Source: Flavobacterium glycines (GTDB taxonomy: Bacteria > Bacteroidota > Bacteroidia > Flavobacteriales > Flavobacteriaceae). From it: a DNA stretch of 64,000 bases. Positions 33,118 through 42,676 of the stretch are shown piece after piece (the first letter of the stretch is position 1; each line of letters starts with the position of its first letter). Under the pieces are notes generated by a model. It saw nothing but the letters and a program-made list of their open reading frames with translations. It was not told the DNA's origin and made no database searches. The position numbers were made by a program, and so were the translations under genes. Location: positions 62,001 through 126,000 of the forward strand of contig NZ_FNEO01000007.1 in the NCBI RefSeq assembly GCF_900100165.1, read 5' to 3'.

Positions 33118-33178
33118 TTTTATAATTTAATGATTGAAAAATTAAAAGATAAGCAATCTGACTTCTTTTCTCTTTTTT

Positions 33179-33934
33179 CTATATTCTAACTTCTATATTG
33201 TTATTTCTTAATTCGTTTTTCAACGTTTTTATTTCAATTTCTTTGAAATGAAAAACACTGGCTGCAAGGGCTGCATCGGCTTTTCCTTTTGTAAAACTAT
33301 CTACAAAATGCTGAATAGTTCCGGCACCACCCGAAGCAATAATCGGGATATTTACTAAGTTTGACAATTTAGCCAAAGCCTCATTAGCAAATCCGTTTTT
33401 TGTTCCGTCATTATCCATTGAGGTAAAAAGAATTTCTCCTGCACCTCTTCTTTCTACTTCTTGTGCCCAGTCAAATAATCGGATTTCTGTTGGTACTTTT
33501 CCTCCAACTAAATGCACAATCCATTGTCCGTCAATTTGTTTAGCATCAATTGCTACCACTACGCATTGACTTCCAAATTTCTGCGCCAAATCGTTAATCA
33601 ACTGTGGATTTTTAACCGCCGAAGAATTGATAGAAACCTTGTCGGCACCGTTTTGTAACAATACTTCAACATCTTCAACAGCTGAAATTCCACCACCTAC
33701 AGTAAACGGAATATTGATAGTCGAAGCTACTTTTCGAACCAAATCAACCAAAGTTCGTCTCCTTTCTTCCGTTGCCGAAATATCCAGAAACACTAATTCG
33801 TCAGCTCCTTCATCCGAATAAATTTTAGCTAATTCCACCGGATCTCCCGCATCGCGCAAATCTACGAAATTTACTCCTTTTACCGTTCTTCCGTTTTTAA
33901 TATCCAAACAAGGTATTATTCTTTTTGTAAGCAT
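33179..33934 (-). CDS. hisF: Imidazole glycerol phosphate synthase, cyclase subunit
   Basis: 251-aa TIM barrel with [20 protein letters not shown] (catalytic D11) and VVVAIDAKQ (second catalytic Asp, D130 of the family), plus phosphate loops GGG and ASGGAG. It joins with HisH to form IGP and AICAR. Preceded by a phrase-type intergenic palindrome. Confidence 0.96.
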   Translation of the reverse strand: MLTKRIIPCLDIKNGRTVKGVNFVDLRDAGDPVELAKIYSDEGADELVFLDISATEERRRTLVDLVRKVASTINIPFTVGGGISAVEDVEVLLQNGADKVSINSSAVKNPQLINDLAQKFGSQCVVVAIDAKQIDGQWIVHLVGGKVPTEIRLFDWAQEVERRGAGEILFTSMDNDGTKNGFANEALAKLSNLVNIPIIASGGAGTIQHFVDSFTKGKADAALAASVFHFKEIEIKTLKNELRNNNIEVRI

Positions 33935-34006
33935 TCTTTTTGTTTGTTGTAAGTGGTTTATTGTTTAAGGTTTGCTGTTCTACAACTACAAACTATTAAC
34001 AATAAA
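33935..34006. repeat. Intercistronic imperfect palindrome hisA-hisF
   Basis: Built of short self-complementary phrases such as TTTGTTTGTTGTAAGTGGTTTATTG on one side and CAACTACAAACTATTAACAATAAA on the other. One of a set of similar spacers in this window, each using a different phrase. Confidence 0.5.
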
Positions 34007-34732
34007 CTATAAACTAATTATATAATTCTCTAACTGTTTCAACGAAATTCTCCCTTCGTAAATCGCTTTTCCGATAATGGTTCCTTCACACCCAATTTCG
34101 GCTAATTTTGGCAATTCGTCAAAAGTAGAAATTCCTCCCGAAGCAATTAATTTTAAACCCTGGGCTTGTTGCAAAATTTTAGTGTACAAATCAAAACTTG
34201 GTCCTTGTAACATTCCGTCTTTGGCAATATCGGTACAAATTACATATTGAATTCCTTTAGCTTGATAATCCTGAATAAAAGGAACTAAATCTTCATTAGA
34301 ATCCTCTAACCAACCTGAAACTGCTACTTTTTCATTATTAGCATCAGCTCCTAAAATGATTTTGTCCGAACCGTATTCAGCAATCCATTTTTCGAAAACA
34401 GCGCGATTTTTAACCGCAATACTTCCACCTGTAATTTGGTTTGCACCACTTTCAAAAGCAATTTTCAAATCAGAATCGGCTTTTAAACCACCACCAAAAT
34501 CAATTTTCAATTTGGTTTGGGTAGCAATTTGTTCCAAAATTTTATAATTGACAATCTTGCTTGATTTTGCTCCATCCAAATCTACTAAATGTAAATACTC
34601 AATTCCGTGTGCCTCAAATTCTTTGGCTACTTCAAGCGGATTTTCGTTGTAAATTATTTTAGTATTGTAATCACCTTTGGACAAACGAACACATTTTCCG
34701 TCGATGATGTCTATAGCTGGTATTATTCTCAT
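34007..34732 (-). CDS. hisA: ProFAR isomerase
   Basis: 241 aa from [17 protein letters not shown]; an in-frame ATG 12 bases upstream lies inside the REP-like repeat and is disfavoured. The TIM-barrel motifs are [21 protein letters not shown] and [11 protein letters not shown]. Catalytic D8 (PAIDII) and the aspartate in [10 protein letters not shown] are present. It isomerises ProFAR to PRFAR for HisHF. Confidence 0.95.
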   Translation of the reverse strand: MRIIPAIDIIDGKCVRLSKGDYNTKIIYNENPLEVAKEFEAHGIEYLHLVDLDGAKSSKIVNYKILEQIATQTKLKIDFGGGLKADSDLKIAFESGANQITGGSIAVKNRAVFEKWIAEYGSDKIILGADANNEKVAVSGWLEDSNEDLVPFIQDYQAKGIQYVICTDIAKDGMLQGPSFDLYTKILQQAQGLKLIASGGISTFDELPKLAEIGCEGTIIGKAIYEGRISLKQLENYIISL

Positions 34733-34737
34733 TTTAT

Positions 34738-34774
34738 TTGTCATTGCGAGGAACGAAGCAATCTCATTCCGCTG
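34738..34774. repeat. REP-like repeat between hisH and hisA
   Basis: TCATTGCGAGGAACGAAGCA at 34741-34760 with ATCTCATTCC following. It matches both arms at 11409-11525. Here a single arm sits between two operon genes and supplies an alternative ATG for hisA. Confidence 0.65.
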
Positions 34775-34798
34775 ATTTTTAATATTGTTATTGAAATT

Positions 34799-35380
34799 TT
34801 AAAGTTTCAAAAAATTGCCTAAGATTTGCTCTCCCATATCTCCACTTTTCTCCGGGTGAAATTGTGTTCCGTAAAAATTTCCATTTTCTAATGCAGAAGA
34901 ATAAGGAAGCTCATAATCGGTGGTTGCAATGGTTTCTTCACAAAGCGGCGCATAAAAACTATGCACTAAATACATGTATTCTTTTTCGGCTACATCCTTA
35001 AATAAATCCGATTTCAGATCGTAAATGGTGTTCCAACCCATTTGTGGTACTTTTACTTTTGGTGTAAATTTAGTCACATCCACATCAAAAATCCCTAAAC
35101 CGGTTGTATCACCTTCTTCGGTGTGATTACACATCAATTGCATCCCCAGACAAATTCCTAAAACAGGTTGTTTTAATGTTGGAATCAAAGTATCCAAGCC
35201 ACTTTCTTTAAGCATTTTCATGGCATAACTAGCCTCTCCCACACCAGGAAAAATCACCTTGTCGGCAGCTTTAATTTCGTCAGGATTATTCGTCAACACA
35301 GCAGTAAATCCAAGTCTTTCTATAGCAAATAGAATGCTTTGAATATTTCCTGCTCCGTAATTGATAATTACTATTTTCAT
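34799..35380 (-). CDS. hisH: Imidazole glycerol phosphate synthase, glutaminase subunit
   Basis: 193 aa from MKIVIINYGAGNIQSI. The glutaminase triad is present: Cys in GICLGMQLM, His and Glu in GTQFHPEKS. It supplies ammonia to HisF. A further upstream TTG would add an implausible N-terminus. Confidence 0.96.
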   Translation of the reverse strand: MKIVIINYGAGNIQSILFAIERLGFTAVLTNNPDEIKAADKVIFPGVGEASYAMKMLKESGLDTLIPTLKQPVLGICLGMQLMCNHTEEGDTTGLGIFDVDVTKFTPKVKVPQMGWNTIYDLKSDLFKDVAEKEYMYLVHSFYAPLCEETIATTDYELPYSSALENGNFYGTQFHPEKSGDMGEQILGNFLKL

Positions 35381-35447
35381 TTTTTTTAGTTGTTGGTTGT
35401 CCGTTGTTTGTTGATAGCTAAAAACTATCAACAAACAACTATCAACT
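35381..35447. repeat. Intercistronic palindrome hisB-hisH
   Basis: GTTGTTTGTTGATAGCT (35410-35426) faces AACTATCAACAAACAAC, a near-perfect hairpin from a repeated GTTGTT/AACAAC phrase. Confidence 0.6.
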
Positions 35448-36584
35448 TTAAAGCATTCCTTTTGTCGAAGGTAAAATCATTTTCTCTGTATCACGTTTTA
35501 CGGCTACTTTTATCGCTTTTGCAAAAGCTTTAAAGATTGCTTCGATTTTGTGATGTTCGTTATCGCCTTCTGCTTTGATGTTGATGTTTGCTTTAGCACC
35601 ATCAGAGAACGATTTAAAGAAATGGAAAAACATCTCCGTCGGCATTTTACCTACCATTTCACGTTTGAATTCGGTTTCCCAAATTAACCAATTTCTTCCT
35701 CCAAAATCGATAGCCACTTGCGCTAAACAATCGTCCATAGGTAAACAGAAACCGTAACGCTCAATTCCTAATTTGTTTCCCAAAGCTTTAGCATAAACTT
35801 CTCCAAGAGCAATGGCAGTATCTTCAATCGTGTGGTGCTCATCAACTTCTAAATCACCTTTTACTTTGATTTCCAGGTCCATTTGTCCGTGACGCGAAAT
35901 TTGGTCTAACATATGGTCAAAAAAAGCAATTCCGGTATCGATGTTACTTTTTCCGGTTCCGTCCAAATTCAATTTGATATAGATATCGGTTTCGTGCGTT
36001 TTTCTTGTGATGGAAGCGGTACGAGCTTCTAATTTTAAAAACTCATAGATTTTTTTCCAATCCATAGTTTGCAAAACAATCACAGCATCCAACTCTTCTC
36101 TTTTAGCGCTTATTTCAGAACTTCCGACACCATCAGTAGTGTTTAAAAAGATGGCTTTTGCACCAAGGTTTTTAGCCAGTTCCACATCCGTTAAGCGGTC
36201 ACCTAGAACAAATGAATTAGCCAAATCATAATTAGGATTGTCAATATATTTAGTCAACATTCCTGTGCGAGGCTTGCGTGTTGGCGCATTATCCTCAGGA
36301 AAAGAACGGTCAATAAAAATATCATCAAACAAAACGCCTTCGTTTTGAAAAGCCTTTAGAATAAAATCCTGTGTTGGCCAAAAAGTATCTTCCGGAAAAG
36401 AATCCGTTCCTAAACCATCCTGATTCGTTACCATTGCCAATTCATAATCTAATTCGTTAGCAATTTTAGCCAAATATTGAAATGCTTTTGGGAAAAACTC
36501 TAATTTTTCCAAACTGTCTAATTGATATCCTTCCGGTTCTAAAACAATCGTTCCGTCACGATCTATAAAAAGTACTTTTTTCAT
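35448..36584 (-). CDS. hisB: Bifunctional histidinol-phosphatase/imidazoleglycerol-phosphate dehydratase
   Basis: 378-aa fusion. The N-terminal HAD phosphatase has [10 protein letters not shown] (catalytic D8/D10) and [17 protein letters not shown]. The C-terminal IGP dehydratase (about 180-378) has [27 protein letters not shown] and [15 protein letters not shown], giving the manganese-binding His residues. Steps 6 and 8 of the pathway. Confidence 0.96.
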   Translation of the reverse strand: MKKVLFIDRDGTIVLEPEGYQLDSLEKLEFFPKAFQYLAKIANELDYELAMVTNQDGLGTDSFPEDTFWPTQDFILKAFQNEGVLFDDIFIDRSFPEDNAPTRKPRTGMLTKYIDNPNYDLANSFVLGDRLTDVELAKNLGAKAIFLNTTDGVGSSEISAKREELDAVIVLQTMDWKKIYEFLKLEARTASITRKTHETDIYIKLNLDGTGKSNIDTGIAFFDHMLDQISRHGQMDLEIKVKGDLEVDEHHTIEDTAIALGEVYAKALGNKLGIERYGFCLPMDDCLAQVAIDFGGRNWLIWETEFKREMVGKMPTEMFFHFFKSFSDGAKANINIKAEGDNEHHKIEAIFKAFAKAIKVAVKRDTEKMILPSTKGML

Positions 36585-36615
36585 TTATTTTATAAATTAA
36601 TTTGCAAATAATGAA

Positions 36616-37032
36616 TTAAAGACATTTCGTATCTTCTTCCATTATCTCCATTTTCTTTTTAGCAGTATTTTCAGTTATTTCTTCGCAATAAATATTATTA
36701 ATAAAAAGACCTGTCTCAAAAACAAGTTGTACATAGGTTGTTTTTCCTGGTTCAACTTGAATTTCAAATTTTTCTGCTTTTTCCTTAGATGTCTTTCCTC
36801 CAAATTGTACAGAACATTCATGTTTACCAACCGGAACTTCATGAATAGAATACTTTTTGTTGTTCAAATTACACACAAATACTCCATCAATAAAGGTCTT
36901 GAATGCGACAGCTGAACCCTGAAATCCCGTTGATCTTAAAAAATAAATTTTACCTGTTTCTGTTTTTTCTTGAGCATTCACGAATGAAGTCATGATTAAA
37001 AGAACTAATAATGCAAATACTGTTTTTCTCAT
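36616..37032 (-). CDS. Secreted hypothetical protein inside the his operon, 138 aa
   Basis: Signal peptide MRKTVFALLVLLIMTSFVNAQ, then GKIYFLRSTGFQGSAVAFKTFIDG and VPVGKHECSVQFGG, a beta-rich domain similar to DUF2846-type small proteins (peptidoglycan or cell-surface stress proteins). No relation to histidine synthesis is visible. It interrupts the pathway order between hisC and hisB on the same strand with short gaps, so it is probably cotranscribed. Confidence 0.65.
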   Translation of the reverse strand: MRKTVFALLVLLIMTSFVNAQEKTETGKIYFLRSTGFQGSAVAFKTFIDGVFVCNLNNKKYSIHEVPVGKHECSVQFGGKTSKEKAEKFEIQVEPGKTTYVQLVFETGLFINNIYCEEITENTAKKKMEIMEEDTKCL

Positions 37033-37109
37033 TATCTTTTATACTTTTTTGCGGTAAATTCATAACTTTTAAAAGATTAAAAATCTTTTAAAATCTTGAA
37101 ATCTGTGGC

Positions 37110-38159
37110 TTATTTTAATTCTGTTAAAGCTTTCATCAGCTTTTTGTTTTCCTCAGCTGTTCCAATAGTCAAACGCAAAGTGTTTTCACAAAGCGGTTGT
37201 GTGGTTCTGTTTCTAATTACGATTCCTTTAGCAATTAATTCATCGTAACGTTTATTAGCATCATCTACTTTTATCAGTATGAAATTAGCTTCTGTTGGAT
37301 AAATTTTTTCAACAAAAGAAACATGATTTAAAACATCTAACAAAGTATCTCTTTCCTCTAAAATCGAACTTATTTCTCTGTTTATTTTTTCCTGATCATT
37401 TAATCTTTCCAACGCACGTTGCTGTGTCAATTCGTTTACGTTATAAGGTGGTTTGATTTTGTTTAAAACAGCAATAACTTCTGTTGAAGCATAGCAAATC
37501 CCTAAACGAATTCCTGCCAAACCATAAGCTTTTGACAAAGTTTGCGTAATAATCAAATTAGGATATTGGTCTAATTTTTCCAGCCAACTTGCTTTATCTG
37601 AAAAGTCAATATAAGCTTCGTCAATCACCACAAAACCATTGAATTTTTCCAACAAAGTGGTTACACTTTCGGTAGTAAATGAATTTCCGGTTGGGTTATT
37701 TGGCGAGCACAAAAAGATCAATTTGGTTGTAGGAGTTACCGCTTCTAAAATTTTATCAACTTGTGGCTGGAAATCATTTGTCAATAAAATCTCTTTGTTT
37801 TCAACGTTATTGATGTTTGCCAAAACACCGTACATACCATAAGTAGGTGGCAAAGTAATTACATTATCAACCTTAGGCTCACAAAAAGCCCTGAACAATA
37901 AATCCAACACTTCATCACTTCCGTTACCTAAAAGGATTTGTTGTGGATTTAGGTTTTTAATTGCTCCCAAAGCTACTTTAACGTTAGCTTGTTGTGGATC
38001 AGGATAACGGTTTACCCCATTTTGATACGGATTTTCATTGGCATCCAAAAACACCATTTCGGCAGTATCAAAATCTTCAAACTCATCACGTGCCGAAGAA
38101 TAAGGTTTTAAAACCTTTACGTTTTCACGGATAAGCGTATTTATATCAAAATTTTTCAT
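37110..38159 (-). CDS. hisC: Histidinol-phosphate aminotransferase
   Basis: 349-aa PLP-dependent class I/II aminotransferase. VFLDANENPYQNG, LGNGSDEVLDLLFRAF, LCSPNNPTGN, VVIDEAYIDF and TQTLSKAYGLAGIRLG (PLP lysine in SKAYG) are present. Converts imidazole acetol phosphate to histidinol phosphate. Confidence 0.96.
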   Translation of the reverse strand: MKNFDINTLIRENVKVLKPYSSARDEFEDFDTAEMVFLDANENPYQNGVNRYPDPQQANVKVALGAIKNLNPQQILLGNGSDEVLDLLFRAFCEPKVDNVITLPPTYGMYGVLANINNVENKEILLTNDFQPQVDKILEAVTPTTKLIFLCSPNNPTGNSFTTESVTTLLEKFNGFVVIDEAYIDFSDKASWLEKLDQYPNLIITQTLSKAYGLAGIRLGICYASTEVIAVLNKIKPPYNVNELTQQRALERLNDQEKINREISSILEERDTLLDVLNHVSFVEKIYPTEANFILIKVDDANKRYDELIAKGIVIRNRTTQPLCENTLRLTIGTAEENKKLMKALTELK

Positions 38160-38262
38160 GTTTTTATTTTATTAAGAATAAAGAAAATAGAGCATAGAAT
38201 ATAGACTTTATGATGTTTCTAAACTTCTATCTATTTTCTTTTATCTATATTCTATTTTCTTT
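38160..38262. repeat. Intercistronic palindrome hisD-hisC
   Basis: AAGAAAATAGAGCATAGAATATAGA on one side and TCTATTTTCTTTTATCTATATTCTATTTTCTT on the other (written here in part) give an imperfect long hairpin from an AATAGA/TCTATT phrase. Confidence 0.55.
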
Positions 38263-39546
38263 TTATTCTAAACTTTTCAATCTCAAAGTCACCGCATTTC
38301 TATGTGCCTGTAAACCTTCAGCTTCAGCCATTACTTCGATTGCAGTTCCAATGTTTTGAATTCCCTTTTCGGAAATTTTTTGGAACGTCATTGATTTCAT
38401 AAAACTATCCAGATTTACTCCCGAATAATTTTTAGCATAACCATTCGTTGGCAAGGTGTGATTGGTTCCTGATGCGTAATCTCCGGCGCTTTCAGGAGTG
38501 TAATTCCCTATAAAAACCGAACCTGCGTTTTGGATTCCATCCACATAAAAATCATTATTTGCTGTACAAACAATAAAGTGCTCCGGACCGTATTCGTTGA
38601 TTAAATCCAAAGCAATGCTATCATTTTCCACAAAGATTGATTTAGAATTCGCAATGGCTTTTTCAGCAATGGTTTTACGCGGTAATAGTTCTAATTGGGC
38701 TTGAATTTCGCTTTCTACAGCATCAATCATAGCTTTAGATGTAGAAACCAAAATCACCTGACTATCAACACCATGTTCGGCCTGAGACAATAAATCAGAA
38801 GCTACAAAAGCAGGAACAGCAGTATCATCAGCTACAACTAACAATTCAGATGGTCCGGCTGGCATATCAATGGCTACACCAAACTGTGTTGCCAATTGTT
38901 TTGCTACCGTTACATATTGATTTCCAGGTCCAAAAATCTTATATACTTTTGGAATTGCCTTTGTACCAAAAGTCATTCCGGCAATCGCCTGGATTCCTCC
39001 TACTTTGATAATTTTGGTTACGCCACATAAATTAGCAGCGTACAAAATCGCAGGATTAATATTCCCGTTTTTATCCGGTGGCGAACATAAAACAATTTCG
39101 CTGCAACCTGCAATTTTAGCCGGAACAGCCAGCATTAAAACTGTAGAAAACAATGGTGCCGTTCCACCGGGAATGTACAAACCTACTTTTTGAATAGGTC
39201 TTTTTTCCTGCCAGCATTGCACTCCTTCAGCTGTTTCAATCGATACACGAGTTGTTTTTTGTGCCTGATGAAATTTTTCCACATTGGCTTTTGCCAAAGA
39301 AATAGCTGCTGTTAATTCGTCAGAAATAGTATTAATAGCAACTTCAATTTCAGCAGCGGTAACTTCACTGTTTTCAAAATATACGCCATCAAACTGAGTC
39401 GTATATTTGGCAACAGCCGCATCTCCGTCTTTTTGAACAGCAGCAAAAATTTCTTTTACTGTTGCTTCTATATCGTTTACCGTTTTCGTGGGTCTTTCTA
39501 AAATGGAAGCCCAGGTATCGGGTGTTGGATTATATATTTTGTTCAT
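38263..39546 (-). CDS. hisD: Histidinol dehydrogenase
   Basis: 427 aa with QKVGLYIPGGTAPLFSTVLM, KIFGPGNQYVTVAKQL, DMPAGPSELLVVAD and LSQAEHGVDSQVILV, all diagnostic. The zinc/acid-base residues lie in YGPEHFIV. Oxidises histidinol to histidine in two NAD-dependent steps. Confidence 0.97.
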   Translation of the reverse strand: MNKIYNPTPDTWASILERPTKTVNDIEATVKEIFAAVQKDGDAAVAKYTTQFDGVYFENSEVTAAEIEVAINTISDELTAAISLAKANVEKFHQAQKTTRVSIETAEGVQCWQEKRPIQKVGLYIPGGTAPLFSTVLMLAVPAKIAGCSEIVLCSPPDKNGNINPAILYAANLCGVTKIIKVGGIQAIAGMTFGTKAIPKVYKIFGPGNQYVTVAKQLATQFGVAIDMPAGPSELLVVADDTAVPAFVASDLLSQAEHGVDSQVILVSTSKAMIDAVESEIQAQLELLPRKTIAEKAIANSKSIFVENDSIALDLINEYGPEHFIVCTANNDFYVDGIQNAGSVFIGNYTPESAGDYASGTNHTLPTNGYAKNYSGVNLDSFMKSMTFQKISEKGIQNIGTAIEVMAEAEGLQAHRNAVTLRLKSLE

Positions 39547-39641
39547 GTCGTTAAGTTATGAGTTATGGGTTATAAGTTAAGTGTCAATTGTTATTCGATT
39601 ATTTGAATACTTCTAACTCCCAACTTCTAACTTCTAACTTT
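39547..39641. repeat. Intercistronic palindrome hisG-hisD
   Basis: Runs of GTTATGAGTTATGGGTTAT and the complementary CTTCTAACTCCCAACTTC with TTCTAACTTCTAACTT. A phrase-built hairpin of the type seen in other gaps of this operon. Confidence 0.55.
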
Positions 39642-40499
39642 TTAAAGTACCATTTTTTCAATAGGGCAAACCAAAATTCCTTCTGCACCTGCTTCTTTCA
39701 ATTGGTCAATTACTTCCCAAAAAGTATCTTTATCAATTACTGAGTGTACACTACTCCAGCCTTCCTGTGCCAATGGCATCACTGTTAAGCTTTTTAAAAC
39801 AGGTAAGATTTTACCAATTGCATCAATTTTATCATTTGGCACGTTCATCAAAATATATTTTGATTTTCTTGCTCTTAAAACCGATTCGATTCTGAATTTT
39901 AAAGTATCAATTATTTTTTGCGCTTCCGGAGTTACTTTTGGAGAAACCGCTAAAACAGCTTCACTTTTCAAAATAACCTCCACTTCTTTTAGGTTGTTTT
40001 TAAACAAAGTACTTCCGCTGGAAACGATATCCACGATAGCATCAGCCAAACCAATATTAGGTGCAATTTCTACAGAACCTGAGATTTGGTGAATGTCAAC
40101 TGATAATCCAAATTTGTTAAAAAACTCAATTACAGTATTTGGATAAGAAGTTGCAATACGCAAACCATCTAAATCTTTTACTGATTTGTATTCAAAAGTT
40201 TTTGGTACCGCTACGGAAACTTTACATTTTGAAAATCCTAATTTTTGGATTACCTCGATGTCTTTTCCTTTTTCAACCAATAAATTATCTCCTACAATAG
40301 CGATATCCACTACTCCATCAATCAAATATTGAGGAATATCAGAATTACGTAAATACAGTACTTCCAATGGAAAATTAGACGCTTCTGCCTTTAATTGATC
40401 GATACCATTGTTGATAGAAATTCCGGCATCTTTCAGGATTTGAATACTATCTTCGTTTAATCTGCCTGATTTTTGAATTGCAATTTTTAACGTACTCAT
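39642..40499 (-). CDS. hisG: ATP phosphoribosyltransferase, long form
   Basis: 285 aa with LKIAIQKSGRLNEDS at the start, DIAIVGDNLLVEKG, DAIVDIVSSGSTL and a C-terminal ACT-like regulatory domain (about 210-285: MPLAQEGWSSVHSVIDKDTFW). The length matches the hexameric HisG-L form that is feedback-inhibited by histidine and needs no HisZ. First enzyme and first structural gene of the operon. Confidence 0.96.
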   Translation of the reverse strand: MSTLKIAIQKSGRLNEDSIQILKDAGISINNGIDQLKAEASNFPLEVLYLRNSDIPQYLIDGVVDIAIVGDNLLVEKGKDIEVIQKLGFSKCKVSVAVPKTFEYKSVKDLDGLRIATSYPNTVIEFFNKFGLSVDIHQISGSVEIAPNIGLADAIVDIVSSGSTLFKNNLKEVEVILKSEAVLAVSPKVTPEAQKIIDTLKFRIESVLRARKSKYILMNVPNDKIDAIGKILPVLKSLTVMPLAQEGWSSVHSVIDKDTFWEVIDQLKEAGAEGILVCPIEKMVL

Positions 40500-40561
40500 T
40501 GTTTTGTTTTTTTATGTTTTATTGAATGTGTTTGAGTACAAAGGACTTAACACACAATGAA

Positions 40562-40590
40562 AAACCCGTTTGATGTACTCAAACGGGTTT
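40562..40590 (-). terminator. his attenuator terminator
   Basis: AAACCCGTTTGA and TCAAACGGGTTT (12-bp perfect arms at 40562-40573 and 40579-40590, loop of 5) with a T-run on the minus strand lie between the leader peptide and hisG. Bases 40531-40540 (TTTGAGTACA) are complementary to 40574-40583 inside this hairpin, so an alternative fold exists. Confidence 0.85.
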
Positions 40591-40618
40591 ATTAATATGA
40601 TGACTTACACGCATACCA

Positions 40619-40678
40619 TTAACACATCGCCTGAGAGCAATAGTGAGAATGATGATGATGCAATTGATTTGATAACAT
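40619..40678 (-). CDS. hisL: Histidine operon leader peptide (19 aa, five His)
   Basis: On the minus strand the frame reads MLSNQLHHHHSHYCSQAMC followed by TAA. Four consecutive His codons plus a fifth two codons later are the hallmark of his leader peptides used in ribosome-mediated attenuation. It lies 28 bases before the terminator hairpin and about 30 bases after the predicted transcription start. Bacteroidota promoter elements sit at the right distance upstream. When charged His-tRNA is scarce, the ribosome should stall here and spare the terminator. Confidence 0.88.
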   Translation of the reverse strand: MLSNQLHHHHSHYCSQAMC

Positions 40679-40714
40679 TATAATTTTGTATTAATCTTAA
40701 TTTTTTTTGTGATG

Positions 40715-40746
40715 CAAATATAAGTTATAAAATAGTTACAAGCAAA
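40715..40746 (-). promoter_or_regulatory. his operon promoter
   Basis: On the minus strand TTTG (40746-40743), 20 bases, TATATTTG (40722-40715): a full match to the Bacteroidota consensus. Predicted start near 40708. Confidence 0.75.
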
Positions 40747-40784
40747 TTTTTGATTTAACTAAATTTTCAAAATATCAAAAAACT

Positions 40785-41282
40785 TTAGTCCTTATCAATA
40801 GTTGATTCAGTACTTTTAGAATTAGTGTTTAATAAAACCGCATCTGGACGAATCTCAGTATGACGAATTTCACCTCCGGAAGTGCCAACTTTTGTGGATA
40901 AAAATACCGCTACAATAGCAATGATTAAAATTGCATAAGAAAAGAATTTTGCCTTAGCGTGATTTTTAATATTAGTTATCAAACCTATAAACGATACAAT
41001 TCCTAATAAATACATTACAATAGCTAATTTTTCCGCTAATTCTTCATGATTATGAATAATTTCATGACCAATTGTAGGCATATCTTCAACGAGTTCTTCT
41101 GCTCCTTCACCTGTTGCCATGCTAAACACCGTAAAAACAGTTGCTATGATAAATAAAAAATAAGAGGTGTTTTTAATTGAAATACTTCTAAAATAAATCC
41201 CTCCAATTAAAACCAATAATCCCAGAATAGTTCCAATAATAGGAAAATGGTTTACAATCATGTGTAAATGTGCGTCATTCAT
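40785..41282 (-). CDS. DUF2231-like membrane protein, 165 aa
   Basis: Four hydrophobic segments, starting MNDAHLHMIVNHFPIIGTILG, the typical His-containing first helix of DUF2231/predicted haem-binding membrane proteins. A periplasmic loop carries HEIIHNHEELAEK. A role with metals or haem is suggested by the histidines and by the ferritin-VIT1 gene 41 bases upstream, but is unproven. Confidence 0.7.
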   Translation of the reverse strand: MNDAHLHMIVNHFPIIGTILGLLVLIGGIYFRSISIKNTSYFLFIIATVFTVFSMATGEGAEELVEDMPTIGHEIIHNHEELAEKLAIVMYLLGIVSFIGLITNIKNHAKAKFFSYAILIIAIVAVFLSTKVGTSGGEIRHTEIRPDAVLLNTNSKSTESTIDKD

Positions 41283-41323
41283 AACTACCAGTTTTTAATA
41301 TTAATATTTGTTTATATTTAAAA

Positions 41324-42442
41324 TTATCCTGCTAAGGAAACACCAATAAGCGAACCAATTCCATAGGTCACTGCAGCTGCCGCCAATCCGAACAAAACCT
41401 GTCTAAAGCCTGAAAACCAAATACTTTTTGCAGTTAATAAAGTAATTGCGGCTCCAATTCCAAAAAGCCCGATTACAGAACTTCCTAAACTTAATAAAAT
41501 AGCTTTTTCACTATTGATAAAAATAAATGGATACAAAGGAATAATTGCTCCTATTGAAAATAAAATAAATGAGGCAATGGCTGCTTCCCAGGCTGAACCA
41601 CCTAATTCTTCCTTATCAATTCCTAATTCTTCCGTGATGATAGCATCCATTGCTGTTTCAGGATTTTCAAATGCTTTTTCGGCTAATTTTTGAGCCTCAT
41701 CAACATTCATTCCTTTGGCCTGATACAATAAAACCAATTCTTTTTTTTCTTCTTCAGGCGAAGCTTCCAATTCTTCCAATTCTAAATCTATTTGTCTTTG
41801 ATTTAATTCTCTCGAACTTTGTACTGAAAGCCATTCTCCTAAAGCCATGGAAATAGCTCCTGCCAATAAGCCAGCTATTCCGGTAAGCAAAATAGTATTA
41901 TTAGAAACAGCCGCACCGGCAACTCCCATAACCAAACTCATATTAGAAACCAAACCGTCATTAGCTCCCAAAACTGCTGCTCTTAAAGCATTTCCTCCAA
42001 CAGATTTGTGACGGCTTTCAAATTTTGACAACAAACCGCCCGAAACATTCAGAGCTTCATTTTGACTTACGGATTCGATTATATTCAAATGATTGTGTTC
42101 AAAACCCGAAGCTTTAATTCCTTTAGCCTTCTTATCTTTAATAGCCGTTTCAGCAAACTCTCTTTCGGTATTTGATAAATTACTGATAATACTGCTATAC
42201 CCAAAATACTTACCTGCTTTGAGTTGCATCTTAGCTCTGGAAGAAGCTGTCGGCATTTTACAATCAGGTTCTAAAGTTCGGACTTTTTCAAGCATGTGAG
42301 TGGCATGTTTATTCTCAATCTCTGCCAAACCATTCAAAACCTTAGCTAAATTAGCATCTGTTTGTATAGCTGCAATATTTTCATAAAGAAAAGCAGTATC
42401 AACTTCAGTTTGTAACTGACTTTTTAATTTTTGTAAGTTCAT
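41324..42442 (-). CDS. Ferritin-like/VIT1 fusion (MbfA-type iron/manganese exporter)
   Basis: 372 aa. Residues 1-140 form a rubrerythrin/ferritin-like helical domain with metal ligands in TEVDTAFLYENIA, LNGLAEIENKHATHM and SNTEREFAETA. Residues 150-372 are a VIT1/CCC1 transporter with LGANDGLVSNMSLVMGVAGA, GAISMALGEWLSVQS and a cytoplasmic metal-binding segment (ELEELEASPEEEKKEL). Such fusions (MbfA, erythrin-vacuolar iron transport) sense or load iron and export it. It protects from iron/peroxide stress. Confidence 0.88.
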   Translation of the reverse strand: MNLQKLKSQLQTEVDTAFLYENIAAIQTDANLAKVLNGLAEIENKHATHMLEKVRTLEPDCKMPTASSRAKMQLKAGKYFGYSSIISNLSNTEREFAETAIKDKKAKGIKASGFEHNHLNIIESVSQNEALNVSGGLLSKFESRHKSVGGNALRAAVLGANDGLVSNMSLVMGVAGAAVSNNTILLTGIAGLLAGAISMALGEWLSVQSSRELNQRQIDLELEELEASPEEEKKELVLLYQAKGMNVDEAQKLAEKAFENPETAMDAIITEELGIDKEELGGSAWEAAIASFILFSIGAIIPLYPFIFINSEKAILLSLGSSVIGLFGIGAAITLLTAKSIWFSGFRQVLFGLAAAAVTYGIGSLIGVSLAG

Positions 42443-42451
42443 ATCAAAAAA

Positions 42452-42676
42452 TTAATTAGCAATATCGTAAGCTCCTTTTGTTAAAATTTTAGAATTCTCA
42501 TTGATTTGATTATCAGGAATTATTTCAGCATATTCCTCTGATACAGCCCCAATAGTAACGGCTACTTTTTTAAAAATATAATTACCATTTTTGTCTTTAT
42601 TCAATAAAAGTACGATTTTTTTGTTTTCTTCATTCAATAAAGCATCTTTAGGTATTGCTAAAGCTTTTAGAATCAA
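42452..42676 (-). pseudogene. Fragment of an RND/heavy-metal efflux adaptor (HlyD/CusB family C-terminus)
   Basis: Seventy-odd residues starting near KALAIPKDALLNEENKKIVL and ending KILTKGAYDIAN match the C-terminal beta domain of membrane-fusion proteins. There is no ATG, the open frame begins with unrelated sequence (upstream stop at 42716-42718), and the N-terminal three quarters of the protein are missing. A decayed remnant of a metal-efflux operon next to the iron exporter. Confidence 0.65.

Noticed and set aside
32518..40499. A missing histidine gene (hisZ or separate hisN) as a pathway gap
   Set aside because: HisG is the long form that needs no HisZ, and HisB carries the phosphatase domain, so the pathway is complete.
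42452..42676. Intact 74-aa gene starting with TTG
   Set aside because: The sequence is only the C-terminal domain of an efflux adaptor, and the upstream in-frame residues are unrelated, so a truncated remnant is more likely.
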